Assembly (NCBI GenBank): GCA_022837505.1
Contig: JALHFZ010000002.1
Span: 18,115 to 82,114, forward strand
DNA from: Synergistaceae bacterium
Lineage (GTDB): Bacteria > Synergistota > Synergistia > Synergistales > Aminobacteriaceae
DNA length: 64,000 nt
Reading direction: 5' to 3'
Below, piece by piece: positions 35,578 through 43,335 of this stretch. The translations under genes were made by a program, and so were the position numbers. The number at the start of each line of letters is the position of its first letter. Position 1 is the stretch's first letter. The notes beneath the pieces were generated by a model, which was given only the letters and a program-made list of their open reading frames with translations, was not told where the DNA came from and did not search any database.

Positions 35578-35775
35578 TCAGCTGTAGGGAAGAAGCTTCT
35601 TCATGTTGTCCATCTGCGTTTCGTCCACGTACCCCGACTTGCGGAGTCTCTTGAGCCGGGTAGGGCTCTTGTGGGTGAGAAGGTGTCCTCTGCCCGCTCT
35701 GCGATAGGAAAGCTTTCCCGTTCCCGTGTAGGTGAACCGTTTCTTTGCCCCTGAATGGGATTTGATCTTCGGCAT
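35578..35775 (-). CDS. rpmI: 50S ribosomal protein L35
   Basis: 65 aa, basic. Begins MPKIKSHSGAKKRFTYTGTG, the standard L35 N-terminus; a longer in-frame start upstream is unnecessary because GGAGGAA precedes this ATG. Middle gene of infC-rpmI-rplT. Confidence 0.97.
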   Translation of the reverse strand: MPKIKSHSGAKKRFTYTGTGKLSYRRAGRGHLLTHKSPTRLKRLRKSGYVDETQMDNMKKLLPYS

Positions 35776-35872
35776 AATTGTCTGTTCCTCCTTCCCCGGA
35801 TAGCGTCTCATAATAAAGCCCGCCGCTGGCGGCAGGCATTCAAGCCTTAATGGAAACTTTGTGCTGCCTCTT

Positions 35873-36535
35873 CTACTCCGTACCCTCGGCGGGCTGGACT
35901 GCCGCTCCTTCAGGCACCTTTGGTTTTTGTTCATTCTTAGGCGCTGCTGGCTTTTTCTCTCCGTTGGCCTGAGCAGGCTTCGCCGGCTTCTGGGAGATTT
36001 TGCCCTGTCCGGGGGGAAGGGGGGTCAGCATGATCCTCATGTAGCGCCCCTCCATCCGGGGTCTGCCCTCGCTTTTTCCGAGGCCTTCCGTATCCCGGAT
36101 GACCCGGGCGAGGACCTCTTCGCCCTTTCCGAGAAAGGACATCTCCCGGCCTCTGAAAAAGACCGAGACTTTCACACGGTGACCCGCGTCGAGAAAGTTC
36201 TTGATGGCCTTGACCTTGAAATTATAGTCATGCTCGTCGATCTTGGGACGCATTTTCATCTCTTTCAGGGTCTGAACCTTCTGCTTTTTCCGGGCGTCCT
36301 TTTCCTTTTTCTGCAGCTCGTAGCGGTACTTCCCGTAATCGAGAATTCTGCACACCGGCGGCTTGGCGAGAGGGGCAACTTCCACAAGGTCAAGCTGCCG
36401 GTCTTCGGCGAGGCGCACCCCCTCGATGGTCGGCATGACGCCGAGCTTGACTCCGTTTTCATCGATGACGAGAACTTCCCTCGCGCTGATTTCCCGGTTG
36501 ACTCTCGGATCTCCGTCTTCTTTTCTTGCTACTAT
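35873..36535 (-). CDS. infC: Translation initiation factor IF-3 (AUA start)
   Basis: 220 aa. The N-domain (VNREISAREVLVIDENG, then LVEVAP) and C-domain (KMRPKIDEHDYNFKVK) are typical. The first ATG in frame (36436) would delete the start of the N-domain; the only suitable start is ATA at 36535, six bases after GGAGGTGA. Non-standard AUU/AUC/AUA starts are known for infC and let IF3 repress its own translation, so this fits the family. A Lys/Ala/Pro-rich tail of about 45 residues extends past the C-domain. Confidence 0.95.
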   Translation of the reverse strand: MVARKEDGDPRVNREISAREVLVIDENGVKLGVMPTIEGVRLAEDRQLDLVEVAPLAKPPVCRILDYGKYRYELQKKEKDARKKQKVQTLKEMKMRPKIDEHDYNFKVKAIKNFLDAGHRVKVSVFFRGREMSFLGKGEEVLARVIRDTEGLGKSEGRPRMEGRYMRIMLTPLPPGQGKISQKPAKPAQANGEKKPAAPKNEQKPKVPEGAAVQPAEGTE

Positions 36536-36680
36536 AGCTTTTCACCTCCAGGTAAAATATGAAAAAAAGGGGCCGGTGAATGAAGCCACCAGCCCCTCCA
36601 AAATGCTTCAGAGTGTCTCGGAAACCGCGTGACAGGGTACGTCACTGGGTGAGAGGGTGGCCCCTCTGCTTCGCCGAGAA
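36536..36680 (-). promoter_or_regulatory. Attenuator-like leader of infC-rpmI-rplT
   Basis: Leader of about 140 bases between promoter and infC. It contains a GAGGG/CCCTC hairpin, a GTGAC/GTCAC hairpin and a terminator (36562-36596: GC-rich stem then seven T) directly before the ribosome site. The upstream GCCACC (36656-36661) can pair with GGTGGC in the terminator's 5' arm, so two exclusive folds are possible. This is consistent with transcription attenuation by L20 as in Bacillus-type L20 leaders; the L20 role is inferred. Confidence 0.7.
36562..36596 (-). terminator. Intrinsic terminator/attenuator before infC
   Basis: Minus strand: 10-bp stem (GGGGCTGGTG/CACCGGCCCC, with G-U pairs) around GCTTCATT, followed by seven T; 27 bases before the infC start codon. 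Confidence 0.85.
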
Positions 36681-36709
36681 AATATACCACACCGGGGTTA
36701 AAAATGCAA
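36681..36709 (-). promoter_or_regulatory. Promoter for infC-rpmI-rplT
   Basis: Minus strand: TTGCAT, 17-base spacer, TATATT, located between thrS and infC. It makes the infC operon independent of thrS and its T-box. Confidence 0.75.
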
Positions 36710-36798
36710 ATTTTCTTTTCACCCCCACAGGCAGGGCGGGAAGGGTGACCTGGCGCAGCGGGGCGGCTCTTCCCGGCTCAATCTTGCAGATTAAGGGG

Positions 36799-38709
36799 TC
36801 AGCAGATGGCGTTGTCCTTCAGGGGGTTGAACTCCCCCTCCAGCACCTTGAGGAACTCCTCCATGGACATGGAGCCGAGATCCCCTTTGCTTCTCTCCCT
36901 CGGAGCGACAGTCCCCGTTTCCCTCTCCTTCTCCCCCACGACGATCATGTAGGGGATCTTCTGGGTCTGGGCGTCCCGGATCTTCTTCCCGAGCTTCTCA
37001 TCCCGTTCGTCGATCTCCACCCGGACTCCCCGGCATTTGAGCTTTTCGACGACGGTTTTTCCGTATTCCCCGTATTCAGCCGCGACGGGAAGAACCCTTG
37101 CCTGAACGGGGGCGATCCACCAGGGGAAGGCCCCTGCGAAGTTCTCCACGAGGATTCCGAAGAACCGCTCGAGGCTGCCGAGAATCGTCCGGTGAAGCAT
37201 GACGGGACGGTGTTCCTTTCCGTCGGCGCCGATGTAGGTGAGGTCGAATTTCTCGGGCATCTGGAAGTCGAGCTGAATGGTGCCGCACTGCCAGGTTCTT
37301 CCGATGGAGTCCTCGAGGTGGAAGTCGATCTTCGGTCCGTAGAAGGCCCCGTCCCCGGGGTTCAGCCGGTATTCCGCCCCGGTCTTCTCAAGGGCCTCTT
37401 TCAGGGCATTCTCCGCCACGGTCCACTGCTCCTCCGACCCCATGCAGTTCTCCGGCCGGGTGGACAGTTCCATGGTGTATTTGAAGCCGAAGACGTCCCT
37501 GTAGATATACCGGCAGAGGTCCATGATGCCGATGATCTCGTCCCGCACCTGGTCGGGGGTGCAGTAGAGGTGGGCGTCGTCCTGGGTGAAGCACCGGACC
37601 CTCATGAGGCCGTGAAGGACGCCGCTCCGTTCGTGGCGGTGGACAACGCCGAGCTCGGCCATGCGGAGGGGAAGATCCCGGTAGCTGTGGATCTGGCTCT
37701 TGTAGACCATCATCCCTCCGGGGCAGTTCATGGGCTTGATGGCGAAGGGCTGCTCATCGATCTCGGTGAAGTACATGTTGTCCCGGTAGTGGTCCCAGTG
37801 CCCCGAGCGGATCCACAGATCCCGGTCGAGGATGAGGGGAGTGCGGATTTCGCAGTACCCTCTTTTCACGTGCTCTTTTCTCCAGAAGTCCGTCAGGGCG
37901 TTCATGATGACCATCCCCTTGGGGTGGAAGAAGGGGAATCCCGGCCCTTCGCTCTGGATGCTGAAGAGGTCGAGCTCCCGGCCGAGCCGCCGGTGGTCCC
38001 GGCTCTTCGCCTCCTCCATCCTCTTGATGTAGAGTTCGAGGGTCTCCCTGTCGGGGAAAGCCGTTCCGTATATCCGGGTAAGCATGATGTTCTTCTCATC
38101 CCCCCGCCAGTAGGCTCCGGCAAGGGAGAGGAGCTTGAAGTGCTGTATCTTGGAGGTGTCGGAGACATGGGGACCCCGGCAGAGGTCGGCGTAGTCCCCC
38201 TGGAAATAGAGGGTGACGCGGTCATCCTCAAGCTCGGAGATGATCTCCGTCTTGTAGGGGTCATCCTTTTCCCGGAACCACTCGAGGGCCTCCTCCCGGC
38301 TCATCTCCCGGCGCTCCACGGGAAGGGCCCGCTTGGCGATGCGGCGCATCTCAAGCTCTATCTTCGGAAGATCCTCCTCGGTGATCCCTCCGGGAATCTC
38401 CATATCATAGTAAAAACCGTCCTTTATCGCGGGGCCCACGCCGTATCTCGTTCCAGGCCAGAGGTTTGAGACCGCCTGGGCCATGAGATGGGCGGCGGAA
38501 TGGCGGAGGATCTCGAGCCCCTCCTCAGAGTCGGGGAAGATCGGAAGGAGGGTTCCGTCCTCCTCCACCTTTTTTGAAAAATCGACGGCCTTTCCGTTCA
38601 GCAGCCCCGCTATCGCTCCCTTGCGCACTCCCAGTTTCTCAAGACCGTCCCGTACCGTGCCGGATTCGATCTGTATTTCCTTTCCTTCAGGTCCCGTCAG
38701 GTGCACCAT
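36799..38709 (-). CDS. thrS: Threonyl-tRNA synthetase
   Basis: 636 aa, full length. Order: TGS domain (MVHLTGPEGKEIQIESG), N2 editing domain (HSAAHLMAQAV with the zinc-like His pair), class II core with motif 2 around RMAELGVVHRHERSG, zinc ligands at NCPGG and later His, and the C-terminal anticodon-binding domain. Charges tRNA-Thr. Expression should be under T-box control from the leader directly upstream. Confidence 0.97.
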   Translation of the reverse strand: MVHLTGPEGKEIQIESGTVRDGLEKLGVRKGAIAGLLNGKAVDFSKKVEEDGTLLPIFPDSEEGLEILRHSAAHLMAQAVSNLWPGTRYGVGPAIKDGFYYDMEIPGGITEEDLPKIELEMRRIAKRALPVERREMSREEALEWFREKDDPYKTEIISELEDDRVTLYFQGDYADLCRGPHVSDTSKIQHFKLLSLAGAYWRGDEKNIMLTRIYGTAFPDRETLELYIKRMEEAKSRDHRRLGRELDLFSIQSEGPGFPFFHPKGMVIMNALTDFWRKEHVKRGYCEIRTPLILDRDLWIRSGHWDHYRDNMYFTEIDEQPFAIKPMNCPGGMMVYKSQIHSYRDLPLRMAELGVVHRHERSGVLHGLMRVRCFTQDDAHLYCTPDQVRDEIIGIMDLCRYIYRDVFGFKYTMELSTRPENCMGSEEQWTVAENALKEALEKTGAEYRLNPGDGAFYGPKIDFHLEDSIGRTWQCGTIQLDFQMPEKFDLTYIGADGKEHRPVMLHRTILGSLERFFGILVENFAGAFPWWIAPVQARVLPVAAEYGEYGKTVVEKLKCRGVRVEIDERDEKLGKKIRDAQTQKIPYMIVVGEKERETGTVAPRERSKGDLGSMSMEEFLKVLEGEFNPLKDNAIC

Positions 38710-38719
38710 TGTCTTGTCC

Positions 38720-38996
38720 CCCTTTTAAAAAAATCAAAAGCCCACGACATCTCCATATTTGGAGGCGACGTGGGCGTGCCGTGGTTCCACTCCAGTTCCG
38801 TCCTCCCGGGGAAGACGGCGCTCGTTTCCGCTGTAAGGGGCGGACCCCCGGCGCCTTTTCCCCTGAGGGCTTTTCGGCGCCCGCTCAAGGGCGGTCTTCA
38901 AGGGGACCCCGCGGGAGATCTTTCAGCCTCGAATCTCCCTCTCTGGGCGGTCAGTCCGGTCTTTACTCTCCCTCTCATCGCGAAGGTCATTCTCTT
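38720..38996 (-). promoter_or_regulatory. T-box riboswitch for thrS (threonine specifier ACC)
   Basis: About 270-base leader. The T-box core on the minus strand reads TGGAGTGGAACCACGG (38779-38794), matching the conserved antiterminator with TGGA for pairing with the uncharged tRNA 3' end. The terminator follows at 38727-38774 with an oligo-T tail. A stem I candidate lies upstream, with the specifier codon ACC (Thr) at 38893-38895 in GAAGACCGCC. Uncharged tRNA-Thr would favour antitermination. The specifier placement is less certain than the core. Confidence 0.88.
38727..38774 (-). terminator. T-box terminator hairpin
   Basis: 15-bp imperfect stem (CCCACG.../...CGTGGG) with loop AATA followed by CTTTTGATTTTTTT; ends 17 bases before the thrS ATG. 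Confidence 0.85.
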
Positions 38997-39002
38997 GCAA
39001 GT

Positions 39003-39031
39003 CTTATACTCCAAATTCAAAAAACTGTCAA
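39003..39031 (-). promoter_or_regulatory. Promoter for thrS, overlapping the dut stop codon
   Basis: Minus strand: perfect TTGACA, 17-base spacer, TATAAG. The -35 hexamer overlaps the dut stop codon. Confidence 0.85.
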
Positions 39032-39471
39032 TCCGTCCCCGTGCTGCCGAACCCTCCGTCCCCCCGCCCTGAGGGGGCGAGAGTCTCTTCCTCCACCCAG
39101 GAGATCCGGGTGACCGGGGCCACCACCATCTGGGCAATGCGATCCCCCGGAAGGACCGAGAAGGCCTCGGTACCGAGGTTCACGAGGAGAACCCTGATCT
39201 CCCCCCGGTAATCGCTGTCGATGGTCCCGGGGGAGTTGAGAACGGTAATGCCGTTTTTTCTGGCAAGGCCGCTCCGGGGACGCACCTGGGCTTCATACCC
39301 CTCGGGCAGCTCGATGAAAAGCCCTGTGGATATGTCGGTCCTCTCTCCGGGGAGGAGGACCGACTCCTCTGCGGCCCGAAGGTCGATCCCCGCGGAGAAC
39401 TCGGTGCTGTAGCACGGAAGGGGAAAGGCTTTCGCCTCTCCCTTCCGCAGAAGTTTCACCTTCACCGTCAC
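39028..39471 (-). CDS. dut: dUTP diphosphatase
   Basis: 147 aa trimeric dUTPase; hydrolyses dUTP to dUMP. All five motifs can be followed: [40 protein letters not shown] and the flexible C-terminal GDGGFGSTG. Supplies dUMP for ThyX and keeps uracil out of DNA. Starts 5 bases after pnp. Confidence 0.96.
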   Translation of the reverse strand: MTVKVKLLRKGEAKAFPLPCYSTEFSAGIDLRAAEESVLLPGERTDISTGLFIELPEGYEAQVRPRSGLARKNGITVLNSPGTIDSDYRGEIRVLLVNLGTEAFSVLPGDRIAQMVVAPVTRISWVEEETLAPSGRGDGGFGSTGTD

Positions 39472-39476
39472 AGCGG

Positions 39477-41747
39477 CTAATCCCTTGATCGCCTCGGTCC
39501 GCCCCGGCGGTCCCCCCGGTCGGGTCTGCCGCCGTGGGAGGGGCGTTCCCGGTCCCGTTCGGGCTGAGGGTTGGCCTTGGCCTCCGCTTCAAGTTCGGTG
39601 ATTTTCTCCTCCCGTTCCTTTTCGGCGGGAAGGACATCCGAAAGGCCCTCCTGGGCTATCCTGCTCTCATTCTCAAGGATGCGGCGCCGGGTCAGGTTTA
39701 CCCTGCCCATGTCGTCGATCTCCTTGACCATGACGAGGACCCGGTCTCCCGGCTTGAAGATGTCGTCCACCTTGGGGACCCTGTGGGTGCTGATCTCGCT
39801 TACGTGGAGCAGTCCTTCCTTACCGGGAAGGCATTCGATGAAGGCTCCGAAGTTCATGAGTCTCGTGACCGTGCCGTAATAGACTTCTCCGGCCGCGAGG
39901 TCCTTCGTGAGGCTGCGGATGATCGAAAGGGCCTCATCCACCTTCTCCTGGGAGGGGCCTCCCACGAAGATCTCCCCCGTATCCTCCACATTAATCTTCA
40001 CGCCGGTCTTCGCGGTAATTCCCCGGATGACCTTTCCGCCGGAACCGATGACGTCCCTGATCTTCTCCGGATCGATGGTGATCATGTAGATTCTGGGGGC
40101 CGTGGGTGAAAGGGGGGCCGGAGAGGGGACGGCCTCCTCCATTTTCTCAAGGATGGCCATACGGGCTGACTTTGCCTGGCTGAGGGCCTCCTCGAGGATC
40201 GACCGGGTGATTCCTCCGGCCTTGTTGTCCATCTGAAGGGCCGTTACGCCGTCCCGGGTTCCCGCCACCTTGAAGTCCATATCCCCGAAATGGTCCTCGA
40301 GTCCCTGGATATCCGTGAGGATGGCGACTTTATCCTCTTCCTTGATGAGGCCCATGGCGATGCCCGCCACATGCTTTCTGAGGGGCACTCCGGCATTCAT
40401 CAGGGCGAGGCTTCCGCCGCATATGGACGCCTGGGAGCTGGAACCGTTGGATTCAAGGATATCGGAGACGACCCTCATGACATAGGGGAAATCCGCCTCC
40501 TCGGGGATCACCGGACGGAGGGCTCTTTCCGCCAGGGCGCCGTGGCCGATCTCCCGCCGTCCCGGACCGCGCATGGGACGGACTTCTCCCACTGAGTAGG
40601 GGGGGAAGTTATAGTGAAGGATGAAGCGCTTGGCGGGCTCGTCCTGCTTGAGCCCGTCGAGAATCTGATCGTCCACGCCCATCATTCCGAGGGTGGTGAT
40701 CACCAGGGCCTGAGTCTCCCCCCGGGTGAAGAGGGCCGAGCCGTGAACCCTGGGGATGACGTCCGTCTCGCAGGAGATCGCCCGGAGCTCGTCCATGGCT
40801 CTTCCGTCCGCCCGGACCCGATCGTCCACGATGAGGGAGCGCATGGTCTTCTTGACCAGTTCGTCCATGACGGAGGAGATGAAATTTCCGCTCTCTGGAA
40901 ATTCGGAGAGAAAGCGCTCCTCCGCCCTCTTTCTGATCTCTGTGATTGCATCCCCCCGGGGGTTCTTTTCATGAATTCTGACGGCGTCCCGGATATCGGA
41001 GACGAGGGTCTGCTCCATCCATTCCTGGATCTCCGGGAAGGTCTCGGGCCTGGGGAGAACGATCTTTTCCTTCCCCACGGTACGGGCCATCTCGCTGATG
41101 AGGGCCACGATCTTCTTTATCTCGCTGTGGGCGAGGTCAAGGGCGTCCACAAGAAGGTCTTCTGAAACTTCCTTCGAGGCGCATTCCACCATGGTCACGC
41201 CGTCCATATGGCCTGCCACAAGGAGATCAAGGGTGGAGTTGAGCATCTCCTCTTCCGTGGGGTTCACCACGAGGGAACCGTCCACAAACCCCATTCTCAC
41301 CGCTCCCACCGGGCCTCCCCAGGGCACATCGGAGATTGAAAGGGCAGCGGACGCCCCGTTGATGGCCAGGACATTGGGAGGATTGAGCTGGTCGACGGAA
41401 AGGACCGTGGCGACCACGTGAACATCATGGCGGGTGGTTTCGTCAAAGAGGGAACGGATGGACCGGTCTACCATCCGGCCGCTGAGAATGGCCGTCTCTG
41501 ACGGGCGTCCTTCCCGTTTGATGAACCCTCCGGGGATCTTTCCGGCGGAATAAAAGCGCTCTTCAAAGTCCACCAGAAGGGGAAAGAAATCCATGCCGAC
41601 CCTCGGCTTATCCGTGATGCAGGCCGTAGCCAGAATCCGGGTGTCACCATGACCGGCCAATACTGCGCCGCCGGCCTGTTTTGCGAGTTTCCCTGTGGAA
41701 AACTCGAGGGGTCGGCCTCCTATTTCGACTGAAAACTTTTTTTCCAT
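39477..41747 (-). CDS. pnp: Polynucleotide phosphorylase
   Basis: 756 aa. Two RNase PH domains with an alpha-helical linker, then KH ([20 protein letters not shown]) and S1 ([19 protein letters not shown]) RNA-binding domains. Phosphorolytic 3'-5' exoribonuclease and degradosome component. The C-terminus ends in a Glu-rich then Arg/Asp/Gly-rich tail beyond the S1 domain. Located downstream of rpsO as in many bacteria; a terminator separates the two, so pnp needs read-through or its own promoter. Confidence 0.97.
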   Translation of the reverse strand: MEKKFSVEIGGRPLEFSTGKLAKQAGGAVLAGHGDTRILATACITDKPRVGMDFFPLLVDFEERFYSAGKIPGGFIKREGRPSETAILSGRMVDRSIRSLFDETTRHDVHVVATVLSVDQLNPPNVLAINGASAALSISDVPWGGPVGAVRMGFVDGSLVVNPTEEEMLNSTLDLLVAGHMDGVTMVECASKEVSEDLLVDALDLAHSEIKKIVALISEMARTVGKEKIVLPRPETFPEIQEWMEQTLVSDIRDAVRIHEKNPRGDAITEIRKRAEERFLSEFPESGNFISSVMDELVKKTMRSLIVDDRVRADGRAMDELRAISCETDVIPRVHGSALFTRGETQALVITTLGMMGVDDQILDGLKQDEPAKRFILHYNFPPYSVGEVRPMRGPGRREIGHGALAERALRPVIPEEADFPYVMRVVSDILESNGSSSQASICGGSLALMNAGVPLRKHVAGIAMGLIKEEDKVAILTDIQGLEDHFGDMDFKVAGTRDGVTALQMDNKAGGITRSILEEALSQAKSARMAILEKMEEAVPSPAPLSPTAPRIYMITIDPEKIRDVIGSGGKVIRGITAKTGVKINVEDTGEIFVGGPSQEKVDEALSIIRSLTKDLAAGEVYYGTVTRLMNFGAFIECLPGKEGLLHVSEISTHRVPKVDDIFKPGDRVLVMVKEIDDMGRVNLTRRRILENESRIAQEGLSDVLPAEKEREEKITELEAEAKANPQPERDRERPSHGGRPDRGDRRGGPRRSRD

Positions 41748-41823
41748 ATTCTAAGTTCCTCCTCTTTCTTCTTCTTCTCTTTCTATTCGCAATAAAGAAT
41801 ACCATATTCCGGCGAAAATACAT

Positions 41824-41850
41824 AAAAAAAGCGGGGACCGTCGTCCCCGC
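41824..41850 (-). terminator. Terminator after rpsO
   Basis: Minus strand: GCGGGGAC/GTCCCCGC stem with GACG loop followed by seven T, between rpsO and pnp. Confidence 0.9.
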
Positions 41851-41865
41851 GAAAAACTTCGCTCT

Positions 41866-42132
41866 TCAGTGGCGCAGGCCGAGCCGTTCGATGAGCGTTC
41901 TGTAGCGGTTGAAGTCCTTCTCGCGAAGATAGCGAAGGAGCTTTCTTCTGGTTCCCACCATCTTGAGGAGTCCTCTTCGGGAGTGGAAATCCTTCGTGTG
42001 CACCTTGAGATGCTCCGTAAGATCACGGATGCGCCGGGTCAGCATGGCAACCTGAACCTCCGGAGACCCCGTATCCACGGTATGGGTGCGGTAATCGGAG
42101 ATTATTTCCTGTTTCTGTCCTTTTTCAAGCAT
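41866..42132 (-). CDS. rpsO: 30S ribosomal protein S15
   Basis: 88 aa. Typical blocks [20 protein letters not shown] and [20 protein letters not shown]. Binds 16S rRNA helices 20-22 and helps form bridge B4. Followed by an intrinsic terminator and then pnp. Confidence 0.97.
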   Translation of the reverse strand: MLEKGQKQEIISDYRTHTVDTGSPEVQVAMLTRRIRDLTEHLKVHTKDFHSRRGLLKMVGTRRKLLRYLREKDFNRYRTLIERLGLRH

Positions 42133-42397
42133 TTTCCTTCACCTCGTAGGTAAAATCCCGAAACCCAGAAGAGCGGTTCCAGCGCTCATCCGCGTAAGGG
42201 TCAGGGAAATAGTACCACCGGAGAGAAAGGAAAGCAAACGCACAAGGGGCAAATTTCTCCCTTCCACTCTTTCTTCCGCCGGGAAAGCCCCTCACCCTCA
42301 GCCGCCACGCCCTGCGGGGGTTTCAGCCAGGCCTCCCAGAGACTCTCCGGGCCCCCTACGCCGAGCGGAGGCGGAAGGGGCACCCTGATCGGTACGT

Positions 42398-42425
42398 TTG
42401 AAAACCCCCTCTCGGGTTTTTCAAA
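42398..42425. repeat. Inverted repeat upstream of the response regulator
   Basis: Arms TTGAAAACCC and GGGTTTTTCAA around a CCTCTC-type loop, about 30 bases before the -35 of the response-regulator promoter. Could be a terminator of short transcripts or a regulator-binding palindrome. Confidence 0.5.
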
Positions 42426-42453
42426 GCTTGCTTTCTTTACCTGATTTTTTCGC

Positions 42454-42482
42454 TCGACATTTTCATGCCGTTGTGATTTAAT
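42454..42482 (+). promoter_or_regulatory. Promoter for the response regulator
   Basis: Plus strand: TCGACA, 17-base spacer, TTTAAT, about 55 bases before the ATG. Confidence 0.7.
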
Positions 42483-42536
42483 GAAAATTCAATGGGTGAA
42501 TTTGCTGAAATCAATTCCTTTATTGGGGGAAAAAAT

Positions 42537-43211
42537 ATGTCCCTTCTCATCATTGAAGACAACCGCGATCTCGTTCAGATTCTCACCGAGGGGTTTGCCG
42601 AAAAGGGTTTTTCGGTAGACTCTGCCCTCTCGGGAGAAGAGGGGCTGGAAAAGGCGGCGGTCTCGAACTTTCGCTGCATCCTTCTCGACATAATGCTTCC
42701 CGGCATCAACGGCCTTGAAGTCCTCAAAATCCTCCGTACCCGGGGAGATCAGACCCCGGTCATTTATCTCACTGCCCGGGATACGGTGGATGACAGGATC
42801 AAGGGGCTGAACCTCGGAGCGGATGATTACGTCGGAAAACCCTTCGATTTCGACGAACTGGTCGCGAGGGTCCGGGCGCTCCTGCGGAGAACCGAGGAAC
42901 CCCAAAGCAACATCCTCACCTGCGGACCGCTGGTCCTGAACACCAGCTCAAGAGAGTGCGCCATCGGAGGGGATATCCTCCCCCTCCGCAGAAAGGAGTT
43001 CGACATCCTCGAGCTTCTTCTGCGCCATGAAAACGAGGTCTTCACCAGGGAACGGCTCATCTCCTCCATATGGAAAAAAGGGGGGGACGGCACCAGTAAT
43101 ATCGTCGACGTCCACATAAAATATCTCCGGGACAAACTCCGCCCCTTCGGGTGTGATACCCTCCTCGTGACGGTCCGGGGGGTGGGGTACAAGCTGTCCT
43201 GCCACGCCTGA
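42537..43211 (+). CDS. OmpR-family response regulator (orphan)
   Basis: 224 aa. Receiver domain with the acidic pocket (IIEDN), phospho-acceptor Asp51 in LLDIMLPG, Thr79 and Lys101, then an OmpR/PhoB winged helix (FDILELLLRHENEVFTRERL, HIKYLRDKL). No histidine kinase is adjacent and a terminator follows directly. I chose the ATG at 42537, with GGGGGA upstream, over the in-frame ATG at 42492 that precedes the receiver fold. Likely binds direct repeats; targets unknown. Confidence 0.95.
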   Translation: MSLLIIEDNRDLVQILTEGFAEKGFSVDSALSGEEGLEKAAVSNFRCILLDIMLPGINGLEVLKILRTRGDQTPVIYLTARDTVDDRIKGLNLGADDYVGKPFDFDELVARVRALLRRTEEPQSNILTCGPLVLNTSSRECAIGGDILPLRRKEFDILELLLRHENEVFTRERLISSIWKKGGDGTSNIVDVHIKYLRDKLRPFGCDTLLVTVRGVGYKLSCHA

Positions 43212-43250
43212 GGCCGCACCCTTCATAAAAACGGGAAGATTTCCCACAGA

Positions 43251-43276
43251 AAAAGGGGGCCGGCGCCCCCTTTTTT
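43251..43276. terminator. Bidirectional terminator between convergent genes
   Basis: GGGGGC/GCCCCC stem with CGGC loop, flanked by an A-run on one side and six T on the other; works for the response regulator (plus) and the TPR protein (minus). Confidence 0.9.
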
Positions 43277-43335
43277 CCTGCCGAATAAAAGCCCTTCCTG
43301 TACTGCCCCTGAAATCTGATGCTCCCCCTCCTCTT

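Larger units (their letters stand above)
42133..42536. other. 404-base intergenic region between rpsO and the response regulator
   Basis: Divergent region. The left part holds the rpsO leader and a probable rpsO promoter on the minus strand (TTGCTT, 17 bases, TACTAT near 42210-42240). About 42260-42390 is GC-rich, with no good gene; a 60-codon minus-strand frame has low-complexity product and no ribosome site. A 28-base inverted repeat lies at 42398-42425. The right end carries the response-regulator promoter. Confidence 0.5.

Noticed and set aside
36580..38469. 629-codon open frame antisense to thrS
   Set aside because: Same cause: G+C-driven antisense frame, with low-complexity His/Val/Glu-rich product and a real synthetase opposite.
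42201..42383. 60-codon minus-strand frame upstream of rpsO
   Set aside because: Proline/glycine-rich product, no ribosome site, and it overlaps the presumed rpsO promoter region.
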